Source: Parabacteroides massiliensis
GTDB lineage: Bacteria; Bacteroidota; Bacteroidia; Bacteroidales; Tannerellaceae
Assembly: GCF_900155425.1 (NCBI RefSeq)
Contig: NZ_LT700191.1
Location: forward strand, 1,635,198-1,699,197
Direction of reading: 5' to 3'
Length of the DNA stretch: 64,000 nucleotides
Shown here in pieces: positions 17,433-26,386 of this stretch. The notes under the pieces are model-generated. The model was not told the DNA's origin, searched no databases, and worked only from the letters and a program-made list of their open reading frames with translations. Every line of letters begins with the position of its first letter. Position 1 is the stretch's first letter. The translations under genes were made by a program, and so were the position numbers.

Positions 17433-17462
17433 TTGTGCATTTACGACGTATTCGTAGCTTTG
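17433..17462 (+). promoter_or_regulatory. Promoter of the BlaI/M56 operon
   Basis: TTG (17433-17435), 19 bases, TAGCTTTG (17455-17462): a full consensus match about 30 bases before the ATG at 17492. Two dyads cover it, as expected for a repressed promoter. Confidence 0.78.
17442..17456. promoter_or_regulatory. Operator 1, probable BlaI-family site
   Basis: TACGA-CGTAT-TCGTA is a perfect dyad lying in the spacer and touching the -7 element. BlaI/MecI-family repressors bind TAC...GTA dyads at their own promoters, so autoregulation is the natural reading. Confidence 0.6.
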
Positions 17463-17465
17463 CGA

Positions 17466-17475
17466 TACGATCGTA
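17466..17475. promoter_or_regulatory. Operator 2, probable BlaI-family site
   Basis: TACGATCGTA is a perfect 10-base palindrome just downstream of the -7 element near the transcription start. It shares the TACGA/TCGTA half-sites of operator 1, without the five-base centre. Confidence 0.55.
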
Positions 17476-17491
17476 AAAAATAATATTGAAA

Positions 17492-17854
17492 ATGGAAAGA
17501 TTAACGAGACAGGAAGAGGATGTGATGCGTTGGATCTGGCAGATTGAGCCATGTTTTATCAAAGACATCCTGGCGAAGTATGAAGAGCCTAAGCCTCCTT
17601 ATACGACAATCGCCTCTATTGTGAAGAATCTGGAACGTAAGAAATACGTGAAGGCAAAGCGTTACGGAAATACTTACGAATACAGGTCATTGATTCCACA
17701 GGAAGAATATAAACGAACGTTTATGGGGAATGTGGTGAACAACTATTTCGAGAACTCTTATAAGGAAATGGTCTCTTTTTTTGCGAAGGAGCAGAAAATT
17801 TCGACCGATGAGTTGAAGGAGATTATCGACATGATTGAGAAAGGACGAGAATAA
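17492..17854 (+). CDS. BlaI/MecI/CopY-family transcriptional repressor
   Basis: I start at the ATG at 17492 (MERLTRQEEDVMRWIW), giving 120 residues; a TTG two codons earlier is less likely. The winged-helix pattern RLTRQEEDVM...YTTIASIVKNLERKKYVK and the helical C-terminal dimer region are typical of BlaI/MecI. In known systems the repressor is removed when the membrane metalloprotease encoded next door senses a signal. Here the partner starts 20 bases downstream. The signal need not be a beta-lactam: Bacteroidetes have many such pairs of unknown trigger. Confidence 0.94.
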   Translation: MERLTRQEEDVMRWIWQIEPCFIKDILAKYEEPKPPYTTIASIVKNLERKKYVKAKRYGNTYEYRSLIPQEEYKRTFMGNVVNNYFENSYKEMVSFFAKEQKISTDELKEIIDMIEKGRE

Positions 17855-17874
17855 ACCGTTAAATACGTAATGCC

Positions 17875-19611
17875 ATGGCACCGGAATTGGCCTACTTCTT
17901 GAAGGTAAATGTAGCTTTTATACTTCTTTATGCCTTCTATCGGTTGTTCTTTTACAAGGACACCTTCTTCAAATTGCGCCGTGCTATCCTCTTGGCATTC
18001 TTTGGGGTGTCATTGTTCTATCCGTTGATGAATATTCAGAATTGGATACGGGAACAGGAGCCGATGGCAGAGGTCATACAAATGTATTCGGCTATTTTAC
18101 CTGAAACGATGATAACGCCTGGCAATATTCCCGAAACAAACGGGCATGATCTGTTACTTTCCGGTATTTCGTATCTCTATTGGAGCGGCGTTATCGTTTT
18201 GTTGCTTCGTCTTTTAGTGCAGTTGGGCAGCATATTGATGTTGACGCGACACTCGGAAGTGGCATTGATCCGTAACGTACGTGTACACATCCTTAATAAA
18301 CCTGCCGGGCCTTTTTCTTTTTTCCGGCTGGTATTCCTGCATCCCGAAAGCCATTCAGAAAAAGAGATCGATGAAATTCTGACACATGAGTGTACGCATG
18401 TCAACCAATGGCATTCGATCGATGTGGTTATTTGCGAATTGGTTTGCATTATCTGTTGGGTGAACCCGTTTGTCTGGCTGTTGAAAAGGGAGGTACGTCA
18501 TAATCTGGAATATCTGGCTGATGATACGGTGCTCGAATCGGGCTATGACAGCCGTAGCTATCAGTATCATCTTTTGGGGTTGGCGCATACCAATAAATCA
18601 GCCACCTCTTTATCCAATAACTTTAATATGCTGCATCTGAAAAATCGGATCAGCATGATGAACAAAAAGCGTTCCCGGAGTATCGGGAAGACGAAATACC
18701 TGATCTTTATACCGCTTGTAGGCGTTTTGCTGATCCTGAGCAATGTCGATGCCTTAGCCCGAATCACAGACGAATTGACGGAAAGCTCGTTTGCCGATGT
18801 CCTTGTGCCGGATGCCATCCAACCGTTTCCGGCGATCGGCAATGTCGCTCCGGCTGAAAAGCGTGAAGAGTATGTGTTGTCGGAGAAAGGGGCGGAAGCT
18901 GCCAAACAAGCCAGTAACCAGATATTTACCGTTGTGGAGGTAATGCCGGAATTCCCTGGCGGACAGGGAGCTTTGCTGGATTTTCTGAAAACGAATCTCA
19001 GATATCCGGAGTCAGCGATCAAGGACGGCATAGAAGGACGGGTCAGTTGTTCTTTCGTTGTCGGAAAAAATGGAGCTATCTCAGGTGCGGAAGTGATCCG
19101 TGGGGTAAGTCCGGCGTTGGATGGAGAGGCTTTGCGAGTGATAAACTCCATGCCGGTATGGTCGCCGGGAAAACAGAGAGGCAAGGCGGTTAATGTCAAA
19201 TATACGGTTCCGGTAACTTTCCGGCTTACCGGTGGAAGGAAAAAGATATCTTCACGTGCCACGCGAAAGCAAGTGAAAGGAATCGATACGTCCGGCCGTG
19301 TCTTTACGGTCGTGCAGCAGATGCCTGAATTCCCGGGTGGACAGTCTTTGTTATTGAAATATCTGGCAACACGCATTAAATATCCGGTTATTGCCCAGGA
19401 GAATGGAATACAAGGCCGTGTCTCTTGCTCTTTCGTTGTCGACACGGATGGAAGTTTGAAAGATATTGAAGTGATCCGTGGAATCGATCCTTCGCTGGAC
19501 AAGGAGGCTGTCCGGGTGATTCGGGAAATGCCTAAGTGGAATCCAGGCATACAAAATGATATGGCTGTAGCCGTCAAATATACGGTTCCGGTTACTTTCC
19601 GTTTGCAGTAA
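17875..19611 (+). CDS. BlaR1-like M56 membrane metallopeptidase with two TonB C-terminal domains
   Basis: The 578-residue protein has N-terminal membrane helices (about 10-25, 38-52, 98-124), an M56 peptidase domain with the zinc motif His171-Glu-Cys-Thr-His175 and the third ligand Glu in NLEYLADD (about 212), and a further membrane helix (274-290). After it come two similar TonB C-terminal domains (about 352-451 and 477-578), each starting MPEFPGGQ and ending VKYTVPVTFRL. By analogy to BlaR1, an outside signal would trigger cytoplasmic proteolysis and lift repression by the BlaI partner. The TonB domains replace the penicillin-binding sensor, so the ligand is probably different. Domain calls are firm; the mechanism is inference. 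Confidence 0.92.
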   Translation: MAPELAYFLKVNVAFILLYAFYRLFFYKDTFFKLRRAILLAFFGVSLFYPLMNIQNWIREQEPMAEVIQMYSAILPETMITPGNIPETNGHDLLLSGISYLYWSGVIVLLLRLLVQLGSILMLTRHSEVALIRNVRVHILNKPAGPFSFFRLVFLHPESHSEKEIDEILTHECTHVNQWHSIDVVICELVCIICWVNPFVWLLKREVRHNLEYLADDTVLESGYDSRSYQYHLLGLAHTNKSATSLSNNFNMLHLKNRISMMNKKRSRSIGKTKYLIFIPLVGVLLILSNVDALARITDELTESSFADVLVPDAIQPFPAIGNVAPAEKREEYVLSEKGAEAAKQASNQIFTVVEVMPEFPGGQGALLDFLKTNLRYPESAIKDGIEGRVSCSFVVGKNGAISGAEVIRGVSPALDGEALRVINSMPVWSPGKQRGKAVNVKYTVPVTFRLTGGRKKISSRATRKQVKGIDTSGRVFTVVQQMPEFPGGQSLLLKYLATRIKYPVIAQENGIQGRVSCSFVVDTDGSLKDIEVIRGIDPSLDKEAVRVIREMPKWNPGIQNDMAVAVKYTVPVTFRLQ

Positions 19612-19647
19612 AAATAGACCGGAACAGGTCATAAATATGATATCATT

Positions 19648-21201
19648 ATGAAAAGTAAGTTTTCTCTCTTACTGTTTCTTTGCGTACTGTCCTTTTGTGG
19701 ACAGGCGCAAAGTTTTAATCTCCAGGAATTGGTCAACAAAAAGCAATTTCAGGAAGTGATAGCACGTGCGGACAGTCTTACCCCTGCCGATTCAGCCGAT
19801 TATGCAACGATGTCGGCAATCGGGCAGGCATATGAGGGGTTGTTGCGCTATAAGGATGCTTATCAATGTTTCTCTTATTGCTTGAAAATGGATACGAGCA
19901 ATATAGATGCGTTGAATGCCGTTGCCAGGAATGCGATCAATTTCGGGAAGATAGCGGAAGCGAAACAATGTTATCATAAGGTGCTGGAGGCCGATAGCAT
20001 GAATTTTTATGCCAACTATCAGCTGGCACGCCTCTATTATCAGTTGGGTGATTATGGCAAGGCGACGGAACATTATCATATTCTTGCTTCCATCGAAGGG
20101 GAAAATCCGTCTATCCTGACCGGTTTGGCCGATTGCCATATCAAAAGAGGAACCGGACCTAATACGATGATCGCCCTTTCTTTGTATGCCCGTGCTCTGG
20201 AACTGAACCCGGAAAATGTGCGTGTGGCATCTTCTCTGGTCAATACGTTATTGCGGATGGGAGATGGGAAAGGGGCGTTGCAGGTATGTGACACCGCTTT
20301 GTTTTATAATCCGGATAACAGGCAGATTAGGCAGAGTAAAGGAATGGCGCTGTATATGGAGAAAGATTATTTACAAGCGGACACCGTGTACACGGGGCTA
20401 TTGGCAGATGGAGATTCTTCTTTCCTGAATTTGAAATATGCGGGTGCCGCCCGCTATATGTCCGGGCATGCACTGGATGGAGTCGAACTGTTGGGAAAAG
20501 CGTTCGAAATGGATTCGACGGATGTGGAAACGGCTATGTTGTATGGCGCTTCCTTGGGGAAAACATACGATCGCAAACGGGCCTACGAACTATTCGATCT
20601 TGCGGAAACGAATATGCAGCCGAAAAAGTTTCTCGTGAATCTGCTGACGACTTTCCGGGGAGATGTGTTGAAACGGGACGGGCGTTGGCCTGAAGCGGAA
20701 AAGTTGTATTATGCCGCTTGGAAGAAAGACCCGACTCAGTTGAACTTCCTGTATGAGATTAACAGACATTATTGGGATGTCGATCCGGGGTTGTTTCAGA
20801 ATGAAAAAGAATTGCAAAAAACTATTTTCAGCAAATATGCTTACCTGACGGCCTATATGAAGACGGACAAGTCGCAAAAGTATCTGTACAATTACCGTCC
20901 TTTTTTGGAGGCGGTTTGTGAAGATGCCTTTTTCAAGAATGCCGACGAAGTGACAATGTTGGCTCCTGACGGGAAAAAAACGAAACTGGCTGTCGCCGAT
21001 CTGCGTGTATTGGTTGCCCAATTGCCGCAGATGCCGGAAGAGGAACGTTTGAGACGCGAAAAGATGCAGGCACAAATGAAGAAAGCCAGGGAAAAAGAAA
21101 AGGATCTGCATAAAAGTGGCGTTAAACTCGATACGCTCGTCTTGAATAAAGAAGAAAAAGAGAAAGCGCGGAAAATATTGAAAGACGCCGGCTTGGAATA
21201 G
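19648..21201 (+). CDS. Secreted TPR-repeat protein
   Basis: The 517-residue protein has a signal peptide (about 1-21, ending GQA-QS) and at least eight tetratricopeptide-like helix pairs through roughly residue 380 (for example YATMSAIGQAYEGLLRYKDA, NFYANYQLARLYYQLGDYG). The tail is highly charged (KKAREKEKDLHKSG). TPR arrays bind proteins, so a periplasmic scaffold role is likely. It follows the M56-TonB gene by 36 bases and may share its transcript. No enzymatic domain is seen. Confidence 0.85.
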   Translation: MKSKFSLLLFLCVLSFCGQAQSFNLQELVNKKQFQEVIARADSLTPADSADYATMSAIGQAYEGLLRYKDAYQCFSYCLKMDTSNIDALNAVARNAINFGKIAEAKQCYHKVLEADSMNFYANYQLARLYYQLGDYGKATEHYHILASIEGENPSILTGLADCHIKRGTGPNTMIALSLYARALELNPENVRVASSLVNTLLRMGDGKGALQVCDTALFYNPDNRQIRQSKGMALYMEKDYLQADTVYTGLLADGDSSFLNLKYAGAARYMSGHALDGVELLGKAFEMDSTDVETAMLYGASLGKTYDRKRAYELFDLAETNMQPKKFLVNLLTTFRGDVLKRDGRWPEAEKLYYAAWKKDPTQLNFLYEINRHYWDVDPGLFQNEKELQKTIFSKYAYLTAYMKTDKSQKYLYNYRPFLEAVCEDAFFKNADEVTMLAPDGKKTKLAVADLRVLVAQLPQMPEEERLRREKMQAQMKKAREKEKDLHKSGVKLDTLVLNKEEKEKARKILKDAGLE

Positions 21202-21234
21202 ATAGGATATCTGAAAAATATAAACGATATAAAT

Positions 21235-21399
21235 ATGAAAAAGCAGATTCAGACGAACTGGAGGTGGATGATGGTTGGGATCTGCTTGGTCTTTATTGTT
21301 TCGACCTATCATGGGATGATTATTCGGGAGGATGGGGCGAAAATTATGTATGTGGATGCGGAATATATCAGGTTCGAGCTTTTGTTGGCCGGAAAGTAG
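21235..21399 (+). CDS. Possible 54-residue single-pass membrane protein
   Basis: An ATG at 21235 opens a 54-codon frame beginning MKKQIQTNWRWMMVGICLVF with one hydrophobic helix (about 11-27) after a basic N-terminus, and a polar C-terminus ending LLLAGK. The AAATATG context and its position 33 bases after the TPR gene are compatible with translation. I recognise no family, and the short length makes chance possible. Confidence 0.4.
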   Translation: MKKQIQTNWRWMMVGICLVFIVSTYHGMIIREDGAKIMYVDAEYIRFELLLAGK

Positions 21400-21564
21400 A
21401 CGGCATGTTATGTTTTTTCAATCCTTTTATTGCGTGAGGCGATAACAAAATATATCTTTGCCATTGGATATAAATAAGATATTCGTTATGAAGTAGTAAC
21501 GATTGACAAGAACCTGTCCATAGAAGAATATATCCGTGGATAACAACTAAATAAAGGGATTGTG

Positions 21565-23778
21565 ATGGTGAAGAAATGCCTGTCTCTTTTGCTGATATGC
21601 TTGCTCGTTTGGCCTGCGATAGCAGGAGAACGCAAGAAAGTCGCTGTCGTGTTGGGCGGTGGTGGTGCGAAAGGTGTGGCGCATATCGGGGTATTGAAAG
21701 TGTTGGAGGAGGCCGGTATACCGATCGACATCGTGACTGGAACCAGTATGGGAGCGATTGTCGGAGGTTTGTATGCCATCGGTTACAGCCCGGACGAAAT
21801 CAAGGGAATGGTCGAGGATCAGGACTGGGATATGTTGTTGAGTGACAAAGTGAAACGCAGCCATCTGCTTTTCCCTGAAAAAGAGAAGGCGGAACGTTAT
21901 ATAGTCTCTTTGCCTTTCGGGTTGGAGAAGAAGGACCGGGTGATCGACGGGGTTGTGAAGGGCCAGAATTTGCAAAATCTCTTTTCGGACCTGACGATCG
22001 GTTATCATGATTCGGTCGATTTCAATTCTTTCCAGATTCCGTTTGCCTGTGTGGCAGTCGATATGGTCAGTGGCAAAGATTATGTATTCCATGAAGGCAG
22101 CCTTCCGCTTGCCATGCGTGCCAGTATGGCGATTCCGGCAGTGTTTACCCCTGTCCGGCTGGACAGTATGGTGCTTGTCGACGGTGGGTTGAATAATAAC
22201 TATCCGGTGGATGTCGCACTTGCTATGGGGGCGGATATCATTATCGGTGTGGATTTGGCAACGAGCGATCTGCGTACCTACGACCGCCTGCATTCTCCCG
22301 GTGATATCGCAACGCAGATCATCGCTTTACACGGCTATGACAAATATGCGCAAAACCGCGACCGGACCGACCTGCTGTTTCGCCCGGATATGGAACCTTA
22401 CCGTTCTACCAGTTTTGCCCCTGCCGCTCTCGACACGATGTTGCACAGAGGAGAAGCCGAAGCCCACCGTCGTTGGAACGAAATCATGGCTTTGAAGCGT
22501 AAGATCGGTCTTTTGGATACCGATACCTTTTCCATAGAGGCACGGAGGCTGGCGCATCGTCCCGTTTTGCCCGCCGATACTTTCTATGTCCGCCATATTC
22601 GTTTCGATGGAGCCGATCCGCGTGATCTGAACTGGTTGCATCGTATCTGTGCGCTGAAGGAGAACAGCCATATAACATTGAAGGAACTGCGCAAATCCAT
22701 GTCTATCCTGGTGGGGACAAACGCCTATGCTTATGTAAACTACAAACTGACCGGCGAGAACCAGCAGGATTTGGTCTTGACCTTGCAGCCTAAATCGGAA
22801 AGTTCTGTGAACTTGGGTATACGTTTCGATTCGGAGGAAATCATCGGAGTGTTGGTGAATGCCACCTATCATAAGGGAAAACGGAATCATTCCCGTTTTG
22901 CTTTTACCGGGCGTGTGGGGAGTAAGATATCCTCTGCGATGCTGGATTATTCGATCGAACGTTCTCCACTGCGCAATTTCAATTTGTCGTATAAGTTCAG
23001 CTATAATAATTTGGACATTTATGAGAAGGGAGATAAACGGTTCAACACGACCTATACGCACCATCTTGCCGAATTCGCCTATTCGGATATGAACTGGTTG
23101 AGTTTCAAGGTAAAGGCCGGGTTGCGTTATGAGTATTTCAATTATAATTCCTTTCTTTACACAGGGAACAACGAACTGTATGCTGTGAAACCGGAGGGTT
23201 TTTTCAGCTATTTCGCATTGGCACATCTTGAGACATTGGACCAACGGTATTTTCCGAATAAAGGGGTTTCTTTGGAAGCGAACTATTCATTGTATACGGA
23301 TAACTTTGTGAAATACAATGGTAGTTCTCCTTTTTCGGCTATCGGATTGAAGTTTATGACGGTTTGGCCCATTAGTTCACGTCTGAGTTTGCTGCCTGCG
23401 TTTTACGGGCGTGTCTTGATCGGAGGGAATACGGCTTATCCGTTCTTGAATGCGATCGGAGGGGAGACGTTCGGGCGTTATTTGTCTCAGCAACTACCTT
23501 TTGCCGGAATCAATCATGTGGAAATCCTGGATAATTCGGTTGTAGTGGCCCGTCTTCAGCTCCGGCAACGCATTGCGGGGAACAATTATATCACGCTGAC
23601 CGGCAATTATGGTGTTCACGATAATGACTTTTTCCATTTGTTGAAGGGGAAAAGCCTTTGGGGCGGTAGCCTGGGATATGCTTATAACAGTATGGCCGGC
23701 CCGCTGAGTGCTACGTTTGGCATGTCCAACCGTAATTCGCATTTGCAGTTTTATATGAATTTGGGATTTATGTTTTAA
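21565..23778 (+). CDS. Patatin-like phospholipase fused to an outer-membrane beta-barrel
   Basis: Started at the ATG at 21565 (737 residues), with a signal peptide (about 1-21). The patatin domain has the oxyanion loop GGGGAKG (31-37), the nucleophile elbow GTSMG (59-63, Ser61) and the catalytic Asp in VDGGLNNNYP (near 205). A POTRA-like segment (about 330-410) and a Bam-type beta-barrel to the C-terminus (ending in aromatic LGFMF) follow. This is the PlpD/FplA architecture (type Vd autotransporter-like): a lipase displayed or released through its own barrel. The serine-aspartate dyad appears intact. It is a likely outer-membrane lipid hydrolase; the substrate is unknown. Confidence 0.93.
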   Translation: MVKKCLSLLLICLLVWPAIAGERKKVAVVLGGGGAKGVAHIGVLKVLEEAGIPIDIVTGTSMGAIVGGLYAIGYSPDEIKGMVEDQDWDMLLSDKVKRSHLLFPEKEKAERYIVSLPFGLEKKDRVIDGVVKGQNLQNLFSDLTIGYHDSVDFNSFQIPFACVAVDMVSGKDYVFHEGSLPLAMRASMAIPAVFTPVRLDSMVLVDGGLNNNYPVDVALAMGADIIIGVDLATSDLRTYDRLHSPGDIATQIIALHGYDKYAQNRDRTDLLFRPDMEPYRSTSFAPAALDTMLHRGEAEAHRRWNEIMALKRKIGLLDTDTFSIEARRLAHRPVLPADTFYVRHIRFDGADPRDLNWLHRICALKENSHITLKELRKSMSILVGTNAYAYVNYKLTGENQQDLVLTLQPKSESSVNLGIRFDSEEIIGVLVNATYHKGKRNHSRFAFTGRVGSKISSAMLDYSIERSPLRNFNLSYKFSYNNLDIYEKGDKRFNTTYTHHLAEFAYSDMNWLSFKVKAGLRYEYFNYNSFLYTGNNELYAVKPEGFFSYFALAHLETLDQRYFPNKGVSLEANYSLYTDNFVKYNGSSPFSAIGLKFMTVWPISSRLSLLPAFYGRVLIGGNTAYPFLNAIGGETFGRYLSQQLPFAGINHVEILDNSVVVARLQLRQRIAGNNYITLTGNYGVHDNDFFHLLKGKSLWGGSLGYAYNSMAGPLSATFGMSNRNSHLQFYMNLGFMF

Positions 23779-23790
23779 TATGATAAAGGT

Positions 23791-24465
23791 ATGAATGCAG
23801 AAATAATGCAATTCCTGACGGAGTTGAAACAAAACAATAACAGAGAATGGTTTCAAGCAAATAAAAATCGTTATGATTCTCTTCGCAAAGGTTTTATCGA
23901 TGAGGTTCAACAATTGATTAACCGGATTGCTTTGTTTGATCCGGAAATAGCCGGATTGGAGGCGAAGGACTGCCTGTTCCGTATTTACCGGGATATTCGT
24001 TTTTCGCCGGATAAGACTCCTTACAAAATTCATTTTGCCGCCTATATGGCTTCCTGTGGCGGACGAGGTAGCGAGCGTGGCGGTTACTATATTCATCTTG
24101 AACCAGGTGGCTGCCTGCTTTCGGGTGGTGTTTGGTGTCCGCCGCCGGCCTTGTTGAAAGCACTTCGTAAAGACATTTATGAAAATATAGAAGATTTTGT
24201 CGCCATCATGGAAAATCCGGCTTTCAAGAAGACATATCCGAAGATGGAGGGTGAAGTCCTGAAACGTATGCCTACCGGTTATCCTTCCGATTTCAAATAT
24301 GGCGAAATTCTCCGGCATAAGGACTTTAGCGTCGTTTCCTATAAACCGGATGAATTCTTTTTCGAACCGGATTGGATGGATAAGGCCATTGATGATTTCA
24401 AGCTTTTGTATCCGTTCAACCAATTTCTGAATTATACGGTGGATGAGTATTTGGGAAGAATCTGA
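23791..24465 (+). CDS. DUF2461 family protein
   Basis: The 224-residue protein matches DUF2461 (TIGR02453) by its opening FLTELKQNNNREWFQANKNR, the core FRIYRDIRFSPDKTPYK, and the end FKLLYPFNQFLNYTVDEYL. The family is widespread in Bacteroidetes, is cytoplasmic by sequence and has no established activity. It begins 12 bases after the patatin gene and may be translated from the same mRNA. Confidence 0.92.
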   Translation: MNAEIMQFLTELKQNNNREWFQANKNRYDSLRKGFIDEVQQLINRIALFDPEIAGLEAKDCLFRIYRDIRFSPDKTPYKIHFAAYMASCGGRGSERGGYYIHLEPGGCLLSGGVWCPPPALLKALRKDIYENIEDFVAIMENPAFKKTYPKMEGEVLKRMPTGYPSDFKYGEILRHKDFSVVSYKPDEFFFEPDWMDKAIDDFKLLYPFNQFLNYTVDEYLGRI

Positions 24466-24500
24466 TTTCAATATATATTTTTCGTATTTCGTAAATATTT

Positions 24501-24515
24501 TATCGAAAAACGATA
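24501..24515. promoter_or_regulatory. Operator-like dyad 1 at the sppA promoter
   Basis: TATCG-AAAAA-CGATA is a perfect dyad just upstream of the -33 element. An identical 15-base sequence lies 55 bases downstream at 24556. Confidence 0.6.
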
Positions 24516-24521
24516 AAAATG

Positions 24522-24553
24522 TTTGGTAGAGTCAAAAATAATATATTCTTTTG
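24522..24553 (+). promoter_or_regulatory. Promoter of sppA
   Basis: TTTG (24522-24525), 20 bases, TTCTTTTG (24546-24553). The -7 element departs from TAnnTTTG only at its second base. It sits between the two identical dyads. Confidence 0.6.
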
Positions 24554-24555
24554 CA

Positions 24556-24570
24556 TATCGAAAAACGATA
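24556..24570. promoter_or_regulatory. Operator-like dyad 2 at the sppA promoter
   Basis: This is a second exact copy of TATCGAAAAACGATA, placed over the expected transcription start, where a bound protein would block initiation. Confidence 0.6.
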
Positions 24571-24610
24571 AATATTATTTGAGAAACGAACAACAAATAC
24601 ATAAAACATT

Positions 24611-26386
24611 ATGAAACAATTCTTCAAAACAGTATTTGCATCCACACTGGGCGTGCTGGTTGCTTTGGGAATCGTAACAATAGGTTCCATCTTTTTCATC
24701 ATAGGAGTAGCTGCCAGTGCTGACGGTTCTTCCGAGTACAAACCGGATAAGAACACGGTGTTCAAATTGTCTTTGGATGGGGTCTTGGTTGATCAGGCAG
24801 TGAAGAATCCTTTCTCGGAACTGATGGGAGAAAGCAGTAATCAAATGGCTGTATCGGATGTGATCAAAGCGATCCGCCGTGCAAAAGCAAACGATAATAT
24901 TAAAGGAATTTATCTGGAAGCCGGTTCGCTTTCTACTGGTTTTGCAGGAATCGAAGCGATCCGTCGTGAATTGGTGGACTTTAAGGACAGCGGTAAGTTC
25001 ATTGTGTCTTATGGCGATTTTTATACGCAGGGTTCTTATTACCTGTGTAGTGTGGCCGATTCTGTTTTTCTGAATCCGCAAGGTAGTGTCTCGTTAGTGG
25101 GGCTCGTTTCGCAAGGCTTGTTCTTTACCGGATTGGCTGAAAAATTAGGTGTAGAACATTATATCTTTAAGGTTGGAACTTATAAGAGTGCTGTAGAGCC
25201 GTTTTTCCTGAAAAAGTTTAGCGATGCCAACCGCGAACAGTTGACTTCTTTCTTGGGCAGTGTATGGGGAAACCTGACTACTGCTATTGAGAAAAGCCGT
25301 AATATCTCTTCCGACGAATTGAACCGTTACCTGAACGAAGGTCTTGCAATGGGGCAGGCTTCCAATGCGGTCGATTATAGATTGGCAGACGGGCTTCGTT
25401 ATCGTTATGAAGTGGAAAACTGTGTGAAAGAAATGGCCGGACAGGATGTGAAAGGCAAGCTGAAAACGGCAGGAGTGGATAAAGTCGCCTCGATCAAAGT
25501 GAAAGAAAAAGACAGCAAGAATAAGATTGCTGTCCTGTATGCGGAAGGTGAAATCAGAGACGAAGATTCTTCTTCTCCTTTCAGTGCCGATGAACAGGTG
25601 ATTTCAGAAGAAATGGCAAAGAAGTTGCGTAAACTGAAAGATGACGATGATGTAAAAGCCGTAGTCTTCCGTGTGAACTCTCCGGGTGGCAGCGCTTATA
25701 TTTCCGAACAGATATGGAAAGAAGTCGAAGAACTGAAAGCAAAAAAGCCGATCGTAGTTTCAATGGGTAATTATGCTGCTTCCGGTGGCTATTACATTTC
25801 TTGTGCAGCTAACAAGATTGTTGCCGAACGTACGACATTGACCGGTTCGATCGGTGTGTTCGGTGTCGTTCGTAATTTCACTGGGACATTTGATAAGGTA
25901 GGTGTAACTACGGATATTGTAAAGACAAATACATTTGCCGACCTGGGAGACATCAGCCGTCCGATGCGTGAAGATGAAAAGGCTTTGATTCAGCGTGGTG
26001 TGGAACACACCTACGATTTATTCCTGACTCGTTGCGCAGATGGCCGCGGAATGACGAAGGCTGAGATCGATTCGATCGGACAAGGACGTGTATGGACAGG
26101 CGAGCAGGCGTTGGAAAGAGGCTTGGTCGACCAGTTGGGCGGTATGGACGATGCAATCAAAGAGGCTGCAACATTGGCGGAACTGACTGATTATTCAATA
26201 ACGGTAGCCGACGGGCCGAAAGATTTCTTTACCAAATTCATGGAGAAACAAATGGATGAAGCCAAAATTGCCATCACCAAATCTGTAATGGGTGAAGAGC
26301 AATTCAAATTGTTCTCAACTATCCGTCGGGCAGAAACGGAATCCGGAATAATTGCCCGTATGCCATTTGATATAAAAGGGTTATGA
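24611..26386 (+). CDS. sppA: Signal peptide peptidase SppA, 67K (long) type
   Basis: At 591 residues this is the long, duplicated SppA. It has one N-terminal membrane helix (about 9-37), an N-terminal half carrying the general-base Lys192 in VGTYKSAVEPF, and a C-terminal half carrying the nucleophile Ser391 in NYAASGGYYISC. The two halves complete each other's active sites in the E. coli tetramer. SppA degrades signal peptide remnants in the inner membrane. Its stop overlaps the DUF2975 ATG by 4 bases, so the two are coupled. The promoter is flanked by two identical dyads, implying regulation unusual for this housekeeping gene. Confidence 0.95.
   Translation: MKQFFKTVFASTLGVLVALGIVTIGSIFFIIGVAASADGSSEYKPDKNTVFKLSLDGVLVDQAVKNPFSELMGESSNQMAVSDVIKAIRRAKANDNIKGIYLEAGSLSTGFAGIEAIRRELVDFKDSGKFIVSYGDFYTQGSYYLCSVADSVFLNPQGSVSLVGLVSQGLFFTGLAEKLGVEHYIFKVGTYKSAVEPFFLKKFSDANREQLTSFLGSVWGNLTTAIEKSRNISSDELNRYLNEGLAMGQASNAVDYRLADGLRYRYEVENCVKEMAGQDVKGKLKTAGVDKVASIKVKEKDSKNKIAVLYAEGEIRDEDSSSPFSADEQVISEEMAKKLRKLKDDDDVKAVVFRVNSPGGSAYISEQIWKEVEELKAKKPIVVSMGNYAASGGYYISCAANKIVAERTTLTGSIGVFGVVRNFTGTFDKVGVTTDIVKTNTFADLGDISRPMREDEKALIQRGVEHTYDLFLTRCADGRGMTKAEIDSIGQGRVWTGEQALERGLVDQLGGMDDAIKEAATLAELTDYSITVADGPKDFFTKFMEKQMDEAKIAITKSVMGEEQFKLFSTIRRAETESGIIARMPFDIKGL

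Noticed and set aside
17492-19611. Beta-lactam resistance system
   Set aside because: The sensor lacks a penicillin-binding domain and no beta-lactamase gene is adjacent, so naming it a resistance module would be unsupported.
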